A DNA stretch of 52,452 nucleotides from Sphingobacteriia bacterium (GCA_008080835.1 VMDK01000028.1:1-52452), one strand, 5' to 3'; numbered from the stretch's first letter, positions 1-8,740 are shown. The notes: generated from the letters alone by a model not told the origin. Numbers and translations are program-made.

Positions 1-1
1 A

Positions 2-853
2 TTTCCGGAAGATTCTTGGGTCGTGTGTTATGAAGTTGATGTTTCCAGTGCAGTGGACTCTTACGTGCACGCGCTCTACTGGACCGTGACCACTATGACC
101 ACAATTGGTTACGGCGACATCACTCCTGATCGACTCGTTGAAATGATCTTCGTGATCATAGTTATGCTCCTGGGTGCGTCTATGTACGCCTACGTGATTG
201 GTAATATCGCATCCCTGGTCAGTAATATAGACGCCGTCCGTTCCAAGTATTATGGCAAAGTAGAAATGCTCAACAGTTTTTTGATAAGCCGGGGCACACC
301 TTCACATCTCATACACGAACTCAATGGTTATCACGATTACGTGTGGGACCGGCATGGCGGACACGGAGCGGATGTCTTGCTGGAGGAATTACCCAAACCC
401 TTGCGTACAAAACTAATGACCCATCTCGCCAAGGATCTGCTTGAGAATGTGCCTCTATTCCGTTCGGGAAGTTCGCAACTGCGAGAGGAGTTGCTCGCTT
501 CACTCGGAAGCATCACCTATCCACCGGGTTAACCGGTCATTAGAGAGAATAGCTTCGGCGATACGGTCTATTTCTTGTCGGAAGGCCACATCGACATCAT
601 TCGACTATCCGAAGACAAGAACTTCGGAGAACTGCACGCAGGTGATTACTTCGGATACATGTCCGTGATATCTGGTGACAGAGCCACGGTCACGCTTAGG
701 ACCACCACCTATTGCGATCTATTCACTTTGAGTAAAGCCGATTTCGATCGACTGCAAAGAACCTATCCGGAAGTTTCCAAACTTCTGAAGGATGTAGGTA
801 AAGAGGACAAGGATCGAGATGCACTTTGGGAAAAAGAAGAGGTGATCATTTGA
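2..853 (+). pseudogene. Cyclic-nucleotide-gated K+ channel, 5'-partial, in-frame TAA
   Basis: The reading frame is open from the window edge (frame 2), so the gene begins upstream; the GTG at 23 in the ORF track is internal. Visible in order: a pore helix with the selectivity filter TIGYGD, an S6-like segment (LVEMIFVIIVMLLGASMYAYVIG), a C-linker and a cyclic-nucleotide-binding fold. A TAA at 530-532 falls in the first strands of the binding domain (...TYPPG*PVIREN...), and the same frame then continues intact to TGA at 851-853. The usual FGE of the phosphate-binding cassette reads FGYM, while the phosphate-contacting Arg (GDRATV) is kept. Family knowledge: an inner-membrane K+ channel gated by cAMP or cGMP. 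The stop would remove most of the sensor but leave the pore. It is either a recent nonsense mutation or a base error. Confidence 0.85.
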
Positions 854-914
854 TCATGCGAGCTCAAGTCCTTCCAAGCTTGTTATCCCAATTTTTTAGA
901 CCTACCACTTTCGC

Positions 915-922
915 TATTTTTG
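915..922 (+). promoter_or_regulatory. Bacteroidota -7 element TATTTTTG
   Basis: Exact match to TAnnTTTG, ending 7 nt before the ATG at 930, so the transcript would have almost no leader. No convincing -33 TTG at the usual spacing. Confidence 0.4.
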
Positions 923-929
923 GTTCCGG

Positions 930-1313
930 ATGATCTTTAAAGAAAGAATTCTACCTCTGTTACTATCGACCGTCTGGATCAGTTTGTCGGAATTTATTCG
1001 GAATCAATTTCTGTTGGGTTACACTTGGAAGGACCATTACCAACAGCTCGGCTTACAATTTCCAAATGAACCCGCGAACGGAGCCATATGGGGATTATGG
1101 TCATTGGTGCTTGCCGGGTTGATTCTGGTCATATCGCGACGCTTCAGCGTATTTGAGACATTCGTGATCACTTGGGTTGCAGCGTTCGTTCTGATGTGGT
1201 TAGTAATTGGAAATCTTGGAGTGCTACCAACGACAACCCTGTTCTACGCACTTCCTTTAAGTATGGTTGAGATCTATGGAGCAGCATGGATCACAGCAAA
1301 ACTGGCTCCTTAA
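930..1313 (+). CDS. Small integral membrane protein, unknown function
   Basis: 127 residues with about four hydrophobic segments (roughly residues 7-23, 51-70, 74-99 and 104-126), separated by short polar loops (RNQFLLGYTWKDHYQQLG; ISRRFSVFET). I recognise no family motif or catalytic residues. It lies 9 nt upstream of the bestrophin-like gene on the same strand, so co-transcription is likely, and a TAnnTTTG element sits directly in front of it. ATG start. A role next to ion channels is suggested only by position (K+ channel upstream, bestrophin downstream). Good coding-gene confidence, no functional call. Confidence 0.75.
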   Translation: MIFKERILPLLLSTVWISLSEFIRNQFLLGYTWKDHYQQLGLQFPNEPANGAIWGLWSLVLAGLILVISRRFSVFETFVITWVAAFVLMWLVIGNLGVLPTTTLFYALPLSMVEIYGAAWITAKLAP

Positions 1314-1322
1314 GCTGAGACT

Positions 1323-2213
1323 ATGAAGAGTTATAACACGAAGAACTGGTTCACCGTATTCACACTTTACCGACAGGACACCCTGAACCTGCTGTGGCCA
1401 ATTCTGTTACTTCTGGCTGTCTATACCCTAGGGGTTGACTATTGGCTGATGCAAAATCCTCAAGTTGAGAATTCTGTTATCCTCAAGAATATCGGCATCA
1501 TCCACAGTTTACTCGGGTTGGTCATATCCCTTTTGTTGGTTTTCCGAACAAATACGGCATATGACAGATGGTGGGAAGGACGCAAACACTGGGGAGCATT
1601 GGTCAACAATTGCAGGAATATGGCCTTGCGACTCAACGCTTTACTGAAACCTGAGAACAAAACGGACAGGGAGTTCTTTTCCAGCTTTATCGGTGTCTAC
1701 TGTAAAACCCTGGATCAGCATCTGAAGTCAGTGGCTTTAGGATTAGAGTTGGATGAAACAGAACACCCCGAGCTACGCTCATTGAAACCAATGAAGCACG
1801 GTCCCAACCAGATCGCAGCCAAAATTCATGAACGGATGTATGAGTTGGGTCGTGAAGGAGAGATCTCACAAGAAGAAATGTTGAGCCTGAGCGGTAACGT
1901 GAATGCGCTAACCGATATATGCGGGGCCTGTGAACGGATCCGAAACACACCAATCCCATTTAGTTATGCTGCATTCATCAAGAAGTTCATCATATTCTAT
2001 GTGATCAGCCTACCCTGGAGCTTAGCAGCAAATCTCGGATTCTGGAGTGTGTTCGTAGTGGTCTTCATAATGTATGCGTTCGGAAGTCTTGAAGTGATCG
2101 CGGAAGAAATAGAAGAACCATTTGGGGATGATCCGAACGATCTACCCACCGGCAAAATGGCTAAAAATATTGCTGTGAACGTCGAGGAGATCCTTCTGCA
2201 TGATTCAGAATAA
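1323..2213 (+). CDS. Bestrophin-like (RFP-TM family) anion channel
   Basis: 296 residues, a usual length for bacterial bestrophins. The first transmembrane segment is near residues 22-43. The second is followed by the family signature FRTNTAYDRWWEGRKHWG around residues 75-92. A C-terminal membrane pair (FYVISLPWSLAANLGFWSVF) precedes the acidic EEIEEPFGDDPNDLP tail typical of the family. Family knowledge: pentameric inner-membrane anion channels related to eukaryotic bestrophins, although some bacterial members conduct cations. Selectivity cannot be read from sequence alone. It overlaps the next gene by 14 nt, so translational coupling is plausible. Together with the K+ channel it forms a small group of ion-transport genes. 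Confidence 0.9.
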   Translation: MKSYNTKNWFTVFTLYRQDTLNLLWPILLLLAVYTLGVDYWLMQNPQVENSVILKNIGIIHSLLGLVISLLLVFRTNTAYDRWWEGRKHWGALVNNCRNMALRLNALLKPENKTDREFFSSFIGVYCKTLDQHLKSVALGLELDETEHPELRSLKPMKHGPNQIAAKIHERMYELGREGEISQEEMLSLSGNVNALTDICGACERIRNTPIPFSYAAFIKKFIIFYVISLPWSLAANLGFWSVFVVVFIMYAFGSLEVIAEEIEEPFGDDPNDLPTGKMAKNIAVNVEEILLHDSE

Positions 2214-4656
2214 ACCATTCAAATCGTTGAATATGTACCACTTAAACAAAATATTGCTGTTCGTTTTCTCTTTTTTAAGCCTGAACATATTTGCTCAGGA
2301 AGGCCTGACCTACCAGAAACCTCCACAAGAGATCCTTGAGCTTGCAGATGTAGAACTGGCTCCAACACCGTACATGGATGATCGGTCCGAGTTCATGGTC
2401 CTGGTGTACAGGGATGCATATAAGAGCATCGACGAGCTAAGTCAGAATGAACTACGTTTAGCCGGTCTGCGCATCAATCCAGATCGGAACATTGGCAGTC
2501 GGGTCACCTACTACCGCAAGTTGGAAGTGAAAAAGGCCAATTCAAAAACGGCGACTCAGGTGACCGGTTTACCGGAACAACCTCAGCTGAGTAATTTCCT
2601 GTGGTCCCACGACCAAAAGAAAATGGCATTTACTCATACAGGTAGTGAGGGCGTGGAGCTTTGGGTTTTGGATGTAAAGAATGCTAGTGCGAAAAAGATC
2701 TCGAATACCATCCTGAACGCGAATATGGGGCGACCCATGATCTGGTTCAAGGATGATCGCTCACTACTGGTCAGGGCTCTTCCTGAGGATAAGAAAGAAC
2801 TGACCATTAGGGATAATGTTGTTCCTACAGGACCGACCATTTCCGTGAGCGACGGCGCCAAAGCGCAGAACAGAACGTATCAGGACCTATTGAAGAATCC
2901 CGTTGATGAACAGAATTTTGAGATCCTTGCAACTTCAGAACTCGTTAAAATAGTTTTAGATGGTGTTGTGCAGAAGTGGGCAGAAGCCGCTATGTATGAT
3001 CGGATGACCTTTTCACCTGACGGGCACCTTATACTCATCTCTCGAGTTGAAAGACCATTTTCTTACATCGTCCCGTATTACAGATTTCCGGAGATCTCGG
3101 CCATTTACAAAGAAAGTGGAGAGTTGGTGGAAGTTGTGAATGAAGTGCCCCTGACTGAGGTTTTGCCAAAAGGCTTCATGGCTTCCAGAACCGGAAGAAG
3201 ATCCATTAATTGGAGAGCCGACAGACCTGCCACTATCTATTGGGCTGAAGCTCTTGACGGAGGGGATCCCGAGACGGAAGTGGAATATCGCGACGCTGTG
3301 TACCAATTGTCTGCTCCATTTACAGGAGACCCTCAGTTGCTTATAAAAACCAAGGACCGCTACCGGGGAGTCGCGTGGGGAAATGATGAACATGCCTTTG
3401 CTTACGACTATTGGTGGAATACGAGGAACACTAGGATATACGAATTCGATCCAAATGACAATTCACGCGAACCGAAGATCCTTTCCGATCGGAATTATCA
3501 AGACATCTACAGTGATCCGGGAGGGCCGATGTTCGTGGACAATGACTACGGAAGAAGTGTGGTCTACATAGAGAATGACAAGGTGTTCCTGGCTGGAGAT
3601 GGCCATACACCAGAAGGCCAATTCCCTTTTATCGACGAATTCGATCTCAACACACTGAAAACTGAACGGATCTATCAAAGCCCGTACAAGGATAAATTAG
3701 AGAACATACTTCGTCCGGTGAACATGGAGAAAAGGTGTTTTTTGGTTCGGCTTGAATCACCAAATGAGTTTCCAAACTATTACATCCGTGATCTGAAAAA
3801 AGGAAATGAGCTGACACAGATCACGTATAATGTCAATCCGTTCAAGGGCCTGGAAAATGTTCATAAGGAGTTGATCAAATACAAGCGCAATGATGGACTT
3901 GAATTGAGCGGTACTTTATATCTGCCTCCGGGGTATGACATGGAAAAGAAAGAGAAGTTACCTATGCTACTTTGGGCTTATCCACGGGAATACAAAGACA
4001 AAAGCAGTGCAGGTCAGACAGCCAGCAACCCCAATGCATTCACCTATCCGTACTACGGTTCATTCATTTATTGGGTGATGCGCGGTTATGCGGTCTTGGA
4101 TGATGCAGCTTTTCCTATTGTTGGTGAAGGAGATGCAGAACCCAACGATGATTTCAGGGAACAGCTTGTTGCCAACGGAAAAGCAGCCATAGATGCCTTA
4201 GACAGTTTGGGATATATCGACAGAAGTCGTGTTGGAGTAGGAGGACACAGCTATGGCGCCTTTATGGTGGCAAACCTACTTTCTCATTGTGACTATTTCG
4301 CTGCAGGAATTGCACGGTCAGGAGCATACAATCGTACCCTCACCCCATTCGGATTTCAAAGCGAGGAAAGGTCGTACTGGGACGCCCCAGAAGTTTATTA
4401 CACCATGTCGCCGTTCATGCATGCCGACAAAATGGACGAACCTCTCCTGTTGATCCATGGAGAAGCGGATAATAATTCGGGAACATATCCCATGCAAAGT
4501 GAGCGCTACTTCAATGCGCTTAAAGGTCTTGGATCCACAGCCCGCCTGGTAATATTACCAAAAGAGAGTCATGGCTACAGAGCCAAAGAATCGATCCTGC
4601 ACCTTCTTTGGGAACAGGATCAATGGCTGGAAAAATACGTGAAGAATAAAAAGTAG
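2200..4656 (+). CDS. Secreted S9 family serine peptidase (prolyl-oligopeptidase fold)
   Basis: 818 residues. The N-terminus carries a signal peptide ending SLNIFAQ. Starting at Met12 (position 2233) would give a more standard signal peptide, but a GAGGAG stretch 10 nt upstream favours the ATG at 2200. Residues about 50-560 look like the beta-propeller part (WSHDQKKMAFTH, FSPDGHL). The C-terminal alpha/beta-hydrolase domain holds the nucleophile motif GGHSYGA (Ser684), an Asp in GEADNN (Asp757) and a His in ESHGY (His791). Residues around the serine resemble the glutamyl endopeptidase branch of S9. Likely a periplasmic peptidase for protein breakdown. It overlaps the bestrophin gene and ends 10 nt from the convergent HTH gene. 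Confidence 0.92.
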   Translation: MIQNKPFKSLNMYHLNKILLFVFSFLSLNIFAQEGLTYQKPPQEILELADVELAPTPYMDDRSEFMVLVYRDAYKSIDELSQNELRLAGLRINPDRNIGSRVTYYRKLEVKKANSKTATQVTGLPEQPQLSNFLWSHDQKKMAFTHTGSEGVELWVLDVKNASAKKISNTILNANMGRPMIWFKDDRSLLVRALPEDKKELTIRDNVVPTGPTISVSDGAKAQNRTYQDLLKNPVDEQNFEILATSELVKIVLDGVVQKWAEAAMYDRMTFSPDGHLILISRVERPFSYIVPYYRFPEISAIYKESGELVEVVNEVPLTEVLPKGFMASRTGRRSINWRADRPATIYWAEALDGGDPETEVEYRDAVYQLSAPFTGDPQLLIKTKDRYRGVAWGNDEHAFAYDYWWNTRNTRIYEFDPNDNSREPKILSDRNYQDIYSDPGGPMFVDNDYGRSVVYIENDKVFLAGDGHTPEGQFPFIDEFDLNTLKTERIYQSPYKDKLENILRPVNMEKRCFLVRLESPNEFPNYYIRDLKKGNELTQITYNVNPFKGLENVHKELIKYKRNDGLELSGTLYLPPGYDMEKKEKLPMLLWAYPREYKDKSSAGQTASNPNAFTYPYYGSFIYWVMRGYAVLDDAAFPIVGEGDAEPNDDFREQLVANGKAAIDALDSLGYIDRSRVGVGGHSYGAFMVANLLSHCDYFAAGIARSGAYNRTLTPFGFQSEERSYWDAPEVYYTMSPFMHADKMDEPLLLIHGEADNNSGTYPMQSERYFNALKGLGSTARLVILPKESHGYRAKESILHLLWEQDQWLEKYVKNKK

Positions 4657-4666
4657 TCTGCTCGGA

Positions 4667-5107
4667 TCAACCTTTCTTCAGGTTGTCGAGATAGGCCATC
4701 GCCTCTTTCTTTCCCATTTTTCGAACAGCAGCCAATCTTGCGAGTTGGGCTTTGCGAGGTCGTGTTGCGCCTTTCTCCCAATTGTAAATGGTTAGACCGG
4801 AAACTCCGACCAGTTTACCATAATCGTTGGCAGAAAGTCCAAGACGTTGACGTTGAGACTTCAACCCTTTCGCGGTAAATCTCAATTTGGTCTCTTCAAG
4901 CTCTTTTACTTCAGGAGTGATATCACTGAAGATCTTGCTCTCAAGAAGTGCGACTTTTCTTTCGAGGCGAGTATTCTTGCGCTTGAGAGATGCAATGTCT
5001 CTGCGGTGCTGCGCTGAATTCTTCTTCAATGTCTCCATCTCCTTGCGGATCTCTTTCCGCGCAATTCGACTGATCTCTTCTTTTAATACGGTTGCTACGT
5101 TAGGCAT
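4667..5107 (-). CDS. Coiled-coil plus HTH (XRE-like) transcriptional regulator
   Basis: 146 residues in two parts. Residues 1-62 are highly charged and helical (EEISRIARKEIRKEMETLKK) and predict a coiled coil, presumably for oligomerisation. Residues about 78-135 form a Cro/XRE-type helix-turn-helix (LRQ-like helix, then GVSGLTIYNWEKGATRPRKAQL). DNA binding follows from the fold; the target is unknown. It is transcribed away from accA across a 537-nt intergenic region that holds a CRP-type palindrome and a candidate promoter for this gene. The organisation (basic coiled coil in front of XRE) is widespread among uncharacterised regulators; I assign no named family. Confidence 0.85.
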   Translation of the reverse strand: MPNVATVLKEEISRIARKEIRKEMETLKKNSAQHRRDIASLKRKNTRLERKVALLESKIFSDITPEVKELEETKLRFTAKGLKSQRQRLGLSANDYGKLVGVSGLTIYNWEKGATRPRKAQLARLAAVRKMGKKEAMAYLDNLKKG

Positions 5108-5172
5108 CGAATGTGTGTTAAAATGTACTAGGTTTCTATCTTTAAACGCTTGACGCGCTGTGAAAGTCGGTG

Positions 5173-5203
5173 CAAGTCTATATACTTAACATCATTATAA
5201 CAA
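5173..5203 (-). promoter_or_regulatory. Candidate promoter of HTH regulator (TTG-N20-TAGACTTG)
   Basis: On the minus strand TTG (5203-5201) and TAGACTTG (5180-5173) are 20 nt apart. The -7 element has one mismatch to TAnnTTTG. This leaves a leader of about 60 nt before the start at 5107. Confidence 0.35.
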
Positions 5204-5272
5204 GCGAACTAGTCAAATGTTATTTATAGAACTTTTGCATTTTTCAATTTTAATACCGGTCAACTTTGAACA

Positions 5273-5290
5273 GTGTGATATAAGTCACAC
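5273..5290. promoter_or_regulatory. CRP/FNR-type palindrome GTGTGA-N6-TCACAC
   Basis: The sequence reads GTGTGA TATAAG TCACAC, a perfect 6+6 inverted repeat identical in its core to the TGTGA-N6-TCACA site recognised by CRP-family activators in Proteobacteria. It lies about 105 nt upstream of the candidate HTH-gene start site and about 340 nt upstream of that of accA. Whether a Bacteroidota Crp/Fnr protein uses it is inference. Confidence 0.45.
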
Positions 5291-5617
5291 CTGATGTATG
5301 AGTAATATCTGTCGCTCAAACCTTCAGTGACAGGGAAATTTTCCTCAATCCGGGTCAAAGTCTGTCTGTTATTCGATTCATTATCAACATCTTGATTCAA
5401 ATTATAATTTAGGGTATCTAAATGTCACTGATATTTGGTACAAAACACGATGTATACAAACTACAGGAAGTGTGAACATCGTGACATGATTCTGAATATT
5501 CGATGAACAGTTCGATCACCAAAAAATTGACAATCGGATGGAGAAGTATGAGGTCAGGATATAGATTCCATCAGATCGACACACTCTAGGAGCGGAATGA
5601 TATTTTGTGGAAATCCC

Positions 5618-5625
5618 TACTTTTG
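5618..5625 (+). promoter_or_regulatory. Bacteroidota -7 element TACTTTTG before accA
   Basis: Exact TAnnTTTG match ending 19 nt upstream of the accA ATG (5645). No clear TTG at -33. Confidence 0.4.
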
Positions 5626-5644
5626 ACGGCTCTAAAGTGGGAAC

Positions 5645-6607
5645 ATGATATACTTGGATTTTGAAAAACCGATAGAGGAATTGATGGAGCAACTCGACAA
5701 GGCTCGTGAGACGCACAAGAAGGGCAAAGTCGATATGAGTGATACCATCAGTCAGCTGGAGAAGAAGATAGAATCAACCAGACGGTCATTGTACAAGGAC
5801 CTGAGTGGTTGGCAAAAAGTTCAGGTCTCTCGTCATCCTGATCGACCATACACGAATGATTACATTAAAGCTCTGACTAAGAACTTCACAGAGCTTCATG
5901 GTGATCGCAATGTAGGTGATGATAAAGCGATCGTTGGCGGATTGGCAACCATCGATGGTCAACCGGTAATGATCCTGGGTCATCAGAAAGGACGTAATAC
6001 CAAGGACCGACAATATCGGAACTTCGGAATGCCGAATCCTGAGGGTTATCGAAAAGCTCTTCGACTGATGAAGCTGGCAGAGAAATTTGACATCCCAGTT
6101 ATCACCTTAATTGATACTCCTGGTGCATCTCCGGGGTTGGAAGCAGAGGAACGCGGACAAGGTGAAGCGATCGCTAAGAACCTATTGGAAATGTCGGTTC
6201 TCAAAGTACCTATCATTTGCATCGTGATCGGCGAAGGTGCATCCGGTGGAGCTTTGGGAATTGGCGTTGGTGATAGGATCGTTATGCTGGAAAATTCGTG
6301 GTACTCGGTCATCTCACCTGAAAACTGCTCTACCATCTTGTGGCGTAGCTGGGAACACAAAGAGCAAGCGGCAGAAGCTCTTAAACTCACAGCTGACAAC
6401 ATGCTGGAGAATGGATTGATCGACAAGATCATCAAAGAACCGGTTGGTGGTGCTCATTGTGATCCGGATACCATGTACAAAACCATGAAAACGGAGATCA
6501 AGCGTTTGCTTAAAGAACTGCTTCCTATTGAGAAAGATGAGCTTGTTGCTCAGCGCATCGACAAATTCTCAAATATGGGAGTTTACACCGAAGAGGCTGC
6601 GGAGTAG
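5645..6607 (+). CDS. accA: Acetyl-CoA carboxylase carboxyltransferase subunit alpha
   Basis: 320 residues, full length for AccA. The N-terminal helical part ([20 protein letters not shown]) is followed by the crotonase-like carboxyltransferase fold with [28 protein letters not shown] and the oxyanion/biotin-site segment [15 protein letters not shown]. With AccD it moves the carboxyl group from carboxybiotin to acetyl-CoA to give malonyl-CoA, the first committed step of fatty-acid synthesis, in the cytoplasm. accD, accB and accC are not in the window. Its last 25 nt overlap the convergent WbqC-like gene. ATG start just after a -7 element. Confidence 0.97.
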   Translation: MIYLDFEKPIEELMEQLDKARETHKKGKVDMSDTISQLEKKIESTRRSLYKDLSGWQKVQVSRHPDRPYTNDYIKALTKNFTELHGDRNVGDDKAIVGGLATIDGQPVMILGHQKGRNTKDRQYRNFGMPNPEGYRKALRLMKLAEKFDIPVITLIDTPGASPGLEAEERGQGEAIAKNLLEMSVLKVPIICIVIGEGASGGALGIGVGDRIVMLENSWYSVISPENCSTILWRSWEHKEQAAEALKLTADNMLENGLIDKIIKEPVGGAHCDPDTMYKTMKTEIKRLLKELLPIEKDELVAQRIDKFSNMGVYTEEAAE

Positions 6608-7182
6608 AGATAAGCTCCGGCTGAAGGACCTAGATTGAACAATAGGTCGAGGATGCTCAACCCATTCACGAATCCGAGTTTTTCCTGGAAAACTTGTAAG
6701 TACTGTCCATCGTAATCAGTAAGATTTACTGTTCTGTGGTCAAATGGGGTTTCCTTCAAATAGTCTCTTGTGAACACAACTTCAGGCTCGATCTCAAGCT
6801 TGTTCATGCTCCATCTCAATGCCCTTTCATTGAACTCCATCAGCGATCCTGTTGCACTTTCGAACAGCTCGTTCAACTCGTCTTTGTAGAATTCAAAAAA
6901 TGGTGAACGATTATAGCCGGCTTCAAGGCTGCGATAGTGGTGAACCTGCCAATTCTCACGACTATCAATGAGCGTATCGGCAAAGGATGTTCTGCTCTTT
7001 TTTACTGTCGGAACAATTAGATTCATTCGACCATTCGGTCCACAGATCTCATATCTGTTGCGATACGTTTGCTTGATCCAACTTTCATGGATCTCAATTT
7101 CGCAGGGGTGATTCAGAAACAATAACCACCATTCGATCGGAGGAAAGAGGTAGAATGGTAATACGTGTTTCTCGCTGCTCAT
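6583..7182 (-). CDS. WbqC-like family protein
   Basis: 199 residues matching the WbqC pattern: an N-terminal [14 protein letters not shown] segment, the basic [20 protein letters not shown] stretch, and a central [20 protein letters not shown] motif with conserved His and aromatic residues. WbqC members often sit in polysaccharide or cofactor loci; their biochemical role is not established, so I give none. It overlaps folK by 4 nt (ATGA), indicating co-translation after folK, and overlaps the accA 3' end on the opposite strand. In Bacteroidota these proteins also often occur next to signal peptidase genes, which is not the case here. Confidence 0.85.
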   Translation of the reverse strand: MSSEKHVLPFYLFPPIEWWLLFLNHPCEIEIHESWIKQTYRNRYEICGPNGRMNLIVPTVKKSRTSFADTLIDSRENWQVHHYRSLEAGYNRSPFFEFYKDELNELFESATGSLMEFNERALRWSMNKLEIEPEVVFTRDYLKETPFDHRTVNLTDYDGQYLQVFQEKLGFVNGLSILDLLFNLGPSAGAYLYSAASSV

Positions 7183-7679
7183 TTTGAAGCTCCCACGAGG
7201 TCATACAGAAGTTCAGATACACTCTTGTTCAGGATCGGATGAACAAAACCGGGAATGATCTCATTCAAGGGTTCCAGGACAAACGAACGCTCCGGAATAT
7301 GAGGGTGAGGAATTCGAAGATGATCTCCTTCAAAGATCAGGTCGCCAAAGAAGATCACGTCAATATCAATAAGTCGAGGGCCCCATTTTTCTTTCCTGAC
7401 CCTTCCGAGTTTCGACTCTATATCGAGAATGGTATCTAATACGCGCATTGGTCGTAGATCCACGTGAAACACTAACGCCTGGTTCAGGAAGTTGTCTTGA
7501 TCCGTTTTGCCCCATGGCTCTGTATCGAATATACTTGAAGCTCTTACTGCCTTTCCGAAATGCTCTTCCAGGAGATCCTTGGCCTTGGAAAGAACCCCCA
7601 TACGGTCTCCCATATTGCTTCCAAGGAGGAGAACGAGTTCTTCATTGTGGTAAGGGCGATCGGTTGTATTGATATCCAT
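7179..7679 (-). CDS. folK: 2-amino-4-hydroxy-6-hydroxymethyldihydropteridine diphosphokinase
   Basis: 166 residues, usual size for HPPK. The N-terminal LLLGSNMGDR binds pterin, and the family signature GPRLIDIDVIFFG carries the two Mg-binding aspartates. PHPHIPERSFVLEPLNEI near the C-terminus is also typical. The enzyme transfers pyrophosphate from ATP to 6-hydroxymethyl-dihydropterin in folate synthesis, in the cytoplasm. First gene of a two-gene unit with the WbqC-like gene (4-nt overlap). Other folate genes are absent, but glyA (folate-dependent) lies elsewhere in the window without evident linkage. Confidence 0.96.
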   Translation of the reverse strand: MDINTTDRPYHNEELVLLLGSNMGDRMGVLSKAKDLLEEHFGKAVRASSIFDTEPWGKTDQDNFLNQALVFHVDLRPMRVLDTILDIESKLGRVRKEKWGPRLIDIDVIFFGDLIFEGDHLRIPHPHIPERSFVLEPLNEIIPGFVHPILNKSVSELLYDLVGASK

Positions 7680-7754
7680 ATGCGACTAAGTCACAAAATA
7701 AGGACAGCTCATCGAATACAGCTTCATACGTCAACGATAATTGTGATATTGACC

Positions 7755-7762
7755 TATCTTTG
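7755..7762 (+). promoter_or_regulatory. Bacteroidota -7 element TATCTTTG
   Basis: Exact TAnnTTTG match ending 4 nt before the GTG start at 7767, so the message would be effectively leaderless. Confidence 0.4.
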
Positions 7763-7766
7763 ATTC

Positions 7767-8168
7767 GTGGACTTTTTCGAGATCATAGCATTTGTAGTCG
7801 GGCTTCTGTATTTCCTTTCCAGATCTAACAAAAAGGACAAGAATAAGAAGCGTACTACACCCCGACCGGCAAATCGTCCCCAACAACGCCAGCCGCAGTC
7901 GCAGCAACCTGCAGATAAAGAGCAAAGCCTGGAAGATATTTTCAGAGAGATCATGCGCCAGCAACAACCACAGCCAAAAGTGGAGGTTGTGAAGGAGAAA
8001 CCTGTAGAACCTGCTGTAAAAGAGCCCGTTATGCCAAGTGTAATACCAACTGTAAGTGCGAAACCGGCCAAATCAACGAAAGTAGACCACGACCATGAGC
8101 ATCACCCGGAGATCGATCTGAAACAAGCGATTATCTACGATGCCATTTTGAATCGCCCTGATTACTGA
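7767..8168 (+). CDS. Small membrane-anchored Pro/Gln/Lys-rich protein
   Basis: 133 residues with a GTG start. A single N-terminal transmembrane segment (FFEIIAFVVGLLYFLS, residues 3-18) is followed by a basic stretch (NKKDKNKKR), a Pro/Gln-rich low-complexity linker (residues about 30-70), a KEPVMPSVIP stretch, a His/Asp-rich patch (DHDHEHH) and a conserved-looking C-terminus (DLKQAIIYDAILNRPDY). The layout suggests a membrane anchor with a disordered cytoplasmic tail ending in a short helical motif. Similar small proteins are common in Bacteroidota and uncharacterised. The His/Asp patch might bind metal (inference). Its 3' end overlaps the convergent gtrA-like gene by 7 nt. Confidence 0.75.
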   Translation: MDFFEIIAFVVGLLYFLSRSNKKDKNKKRTTPRPANRPQQRQPQSQQPADKEQSLEDIFREIMRQQQPQPKVEVVKEKPVEPAVKEPVMPSVIPTVSAKPAKSTKVDHDHEHHPEIDLKQAIIYDAILNRPDY

Positions 8169-8662
8169 TCTAGCTCGTCGTCTTCTTTTTTAAAGACCCA
8201 CAGCTTCTGACCAGTGAAACTCACTGATGCACTGGCAATAGTTGCCAAGAGGAATGCGAACAATTTGTCCGTTTTGAACGCGAACCATTGAACCACATCT
8301 CCGCTGGCCTTAGGTGTGATCAATGCCATCTCGTTATCAGGGAGAAATTGGATCGATCCTCGGTTTACGGATATATTAATCACAAAGGCGATCGCGTATA
8401 ACAAGATGAAATTCCGCAAGCGACGATTGTTCTTATCGTTTTGTCTCCAGGTCCAGAACTTGTTGAGATTGTACGTTACGAATGTGCCACCCAGAAAACC
8501 ACATGCCTTGAAAATATCGTTGCCGTGGATCGGTCCCACGATATCACCTTCCAATCCCGTGAAGATCACGCCCAGACCATAGTAGACTGAGAAGTCGGCA
8601 AGTACAGCGATCACTCCACTTATTGTGAATTTGGTGACTTCTTTGGTCGTTTGGTAGAGCAT
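8162..8662 (-). CDS. GtrA-like family membrane protein
   Basis: 166 residues with four hydrophobic segments. The first (FTISGVIAVLADFSVYYGLG) and the conserved KACGFLGGTFVTYNLNKFWTW segment fit the GtrA fold; the C-terminal segment ends FTGQKLWVFKK, the usual NR/K-x-WVF tail. Family knowledge: GtrA-type proteins are thought to help flip or position undecaprenyl-linked sugars for cell-surface polysaccharides. No polysaccharide gene cluster is adjacent, so the substrate is unknown. It is divergent from the downstream lipoprotein gene; the ORF starting at 8651 would overlap it, which supports the later start at 8747 for that gene. Confidence 0.88.
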   Translation of the reverse strand: MLYQTTKEVTKFTISGVIAVLADFSVYYGLGVIFTGLEGDIVGPIHGNDIFKACGFLGGTFVTYNLNKFWTWRQNDKNNRRLRNFILLYAIAFVINISVNRGSIQFLPDNEMALITPKASGDVVQWFAFKTDKLFAFLLATIASASVSFTGQKLWVFKKEDDELDQ

Positions 8663-8711
8663 GGGTTTTACTTCGGCAAAGAAAACGAATCTCCACCAAT
8701 GAGTCGTGGTG

Positions 8712-8740
8712 TTGGGATCAGATTGGAATCCGTATCTTCG
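8712..8740 (+). promoter_or_regulatory. Promoter TTG-N18-TATCTTCG for lipoprotein gene
   Basis: TTG at 8712-8714 and TATCTTCG at 8733-8740, 18 nt apart, one mismatch to TAnnTTTG. It ends 6 nt before the ATG at 8747 and lies inside the longer ORF in the track, arguing that 8747 is the true start. Confidence 0.45.

Larger units (their letters stand above)
5108..5644. other. Long AT-rich divergent intergenic region (HTH gene / accA)
   Basis: 537 nt with no convincing ORF, tRNA or rRNA. It contains a candidate promoter for the HTH gene near 5173-5203, an 18-bp CRP-type palindrome at 5273-5290 and a -7 element for accA at 5618. By far the longest non-coding stretch in a window where most gaps are under 150 nt, so further regulation or a small RNA is possible, but I see no specific structure. 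Confidence 0.6.

Noticed and set aside
5786-6435. Reverse-strand ORFs across accA
   Set aside because: The plus-strand accA fully accounts for the sequence; the opposite frames encode no recognisable protein.
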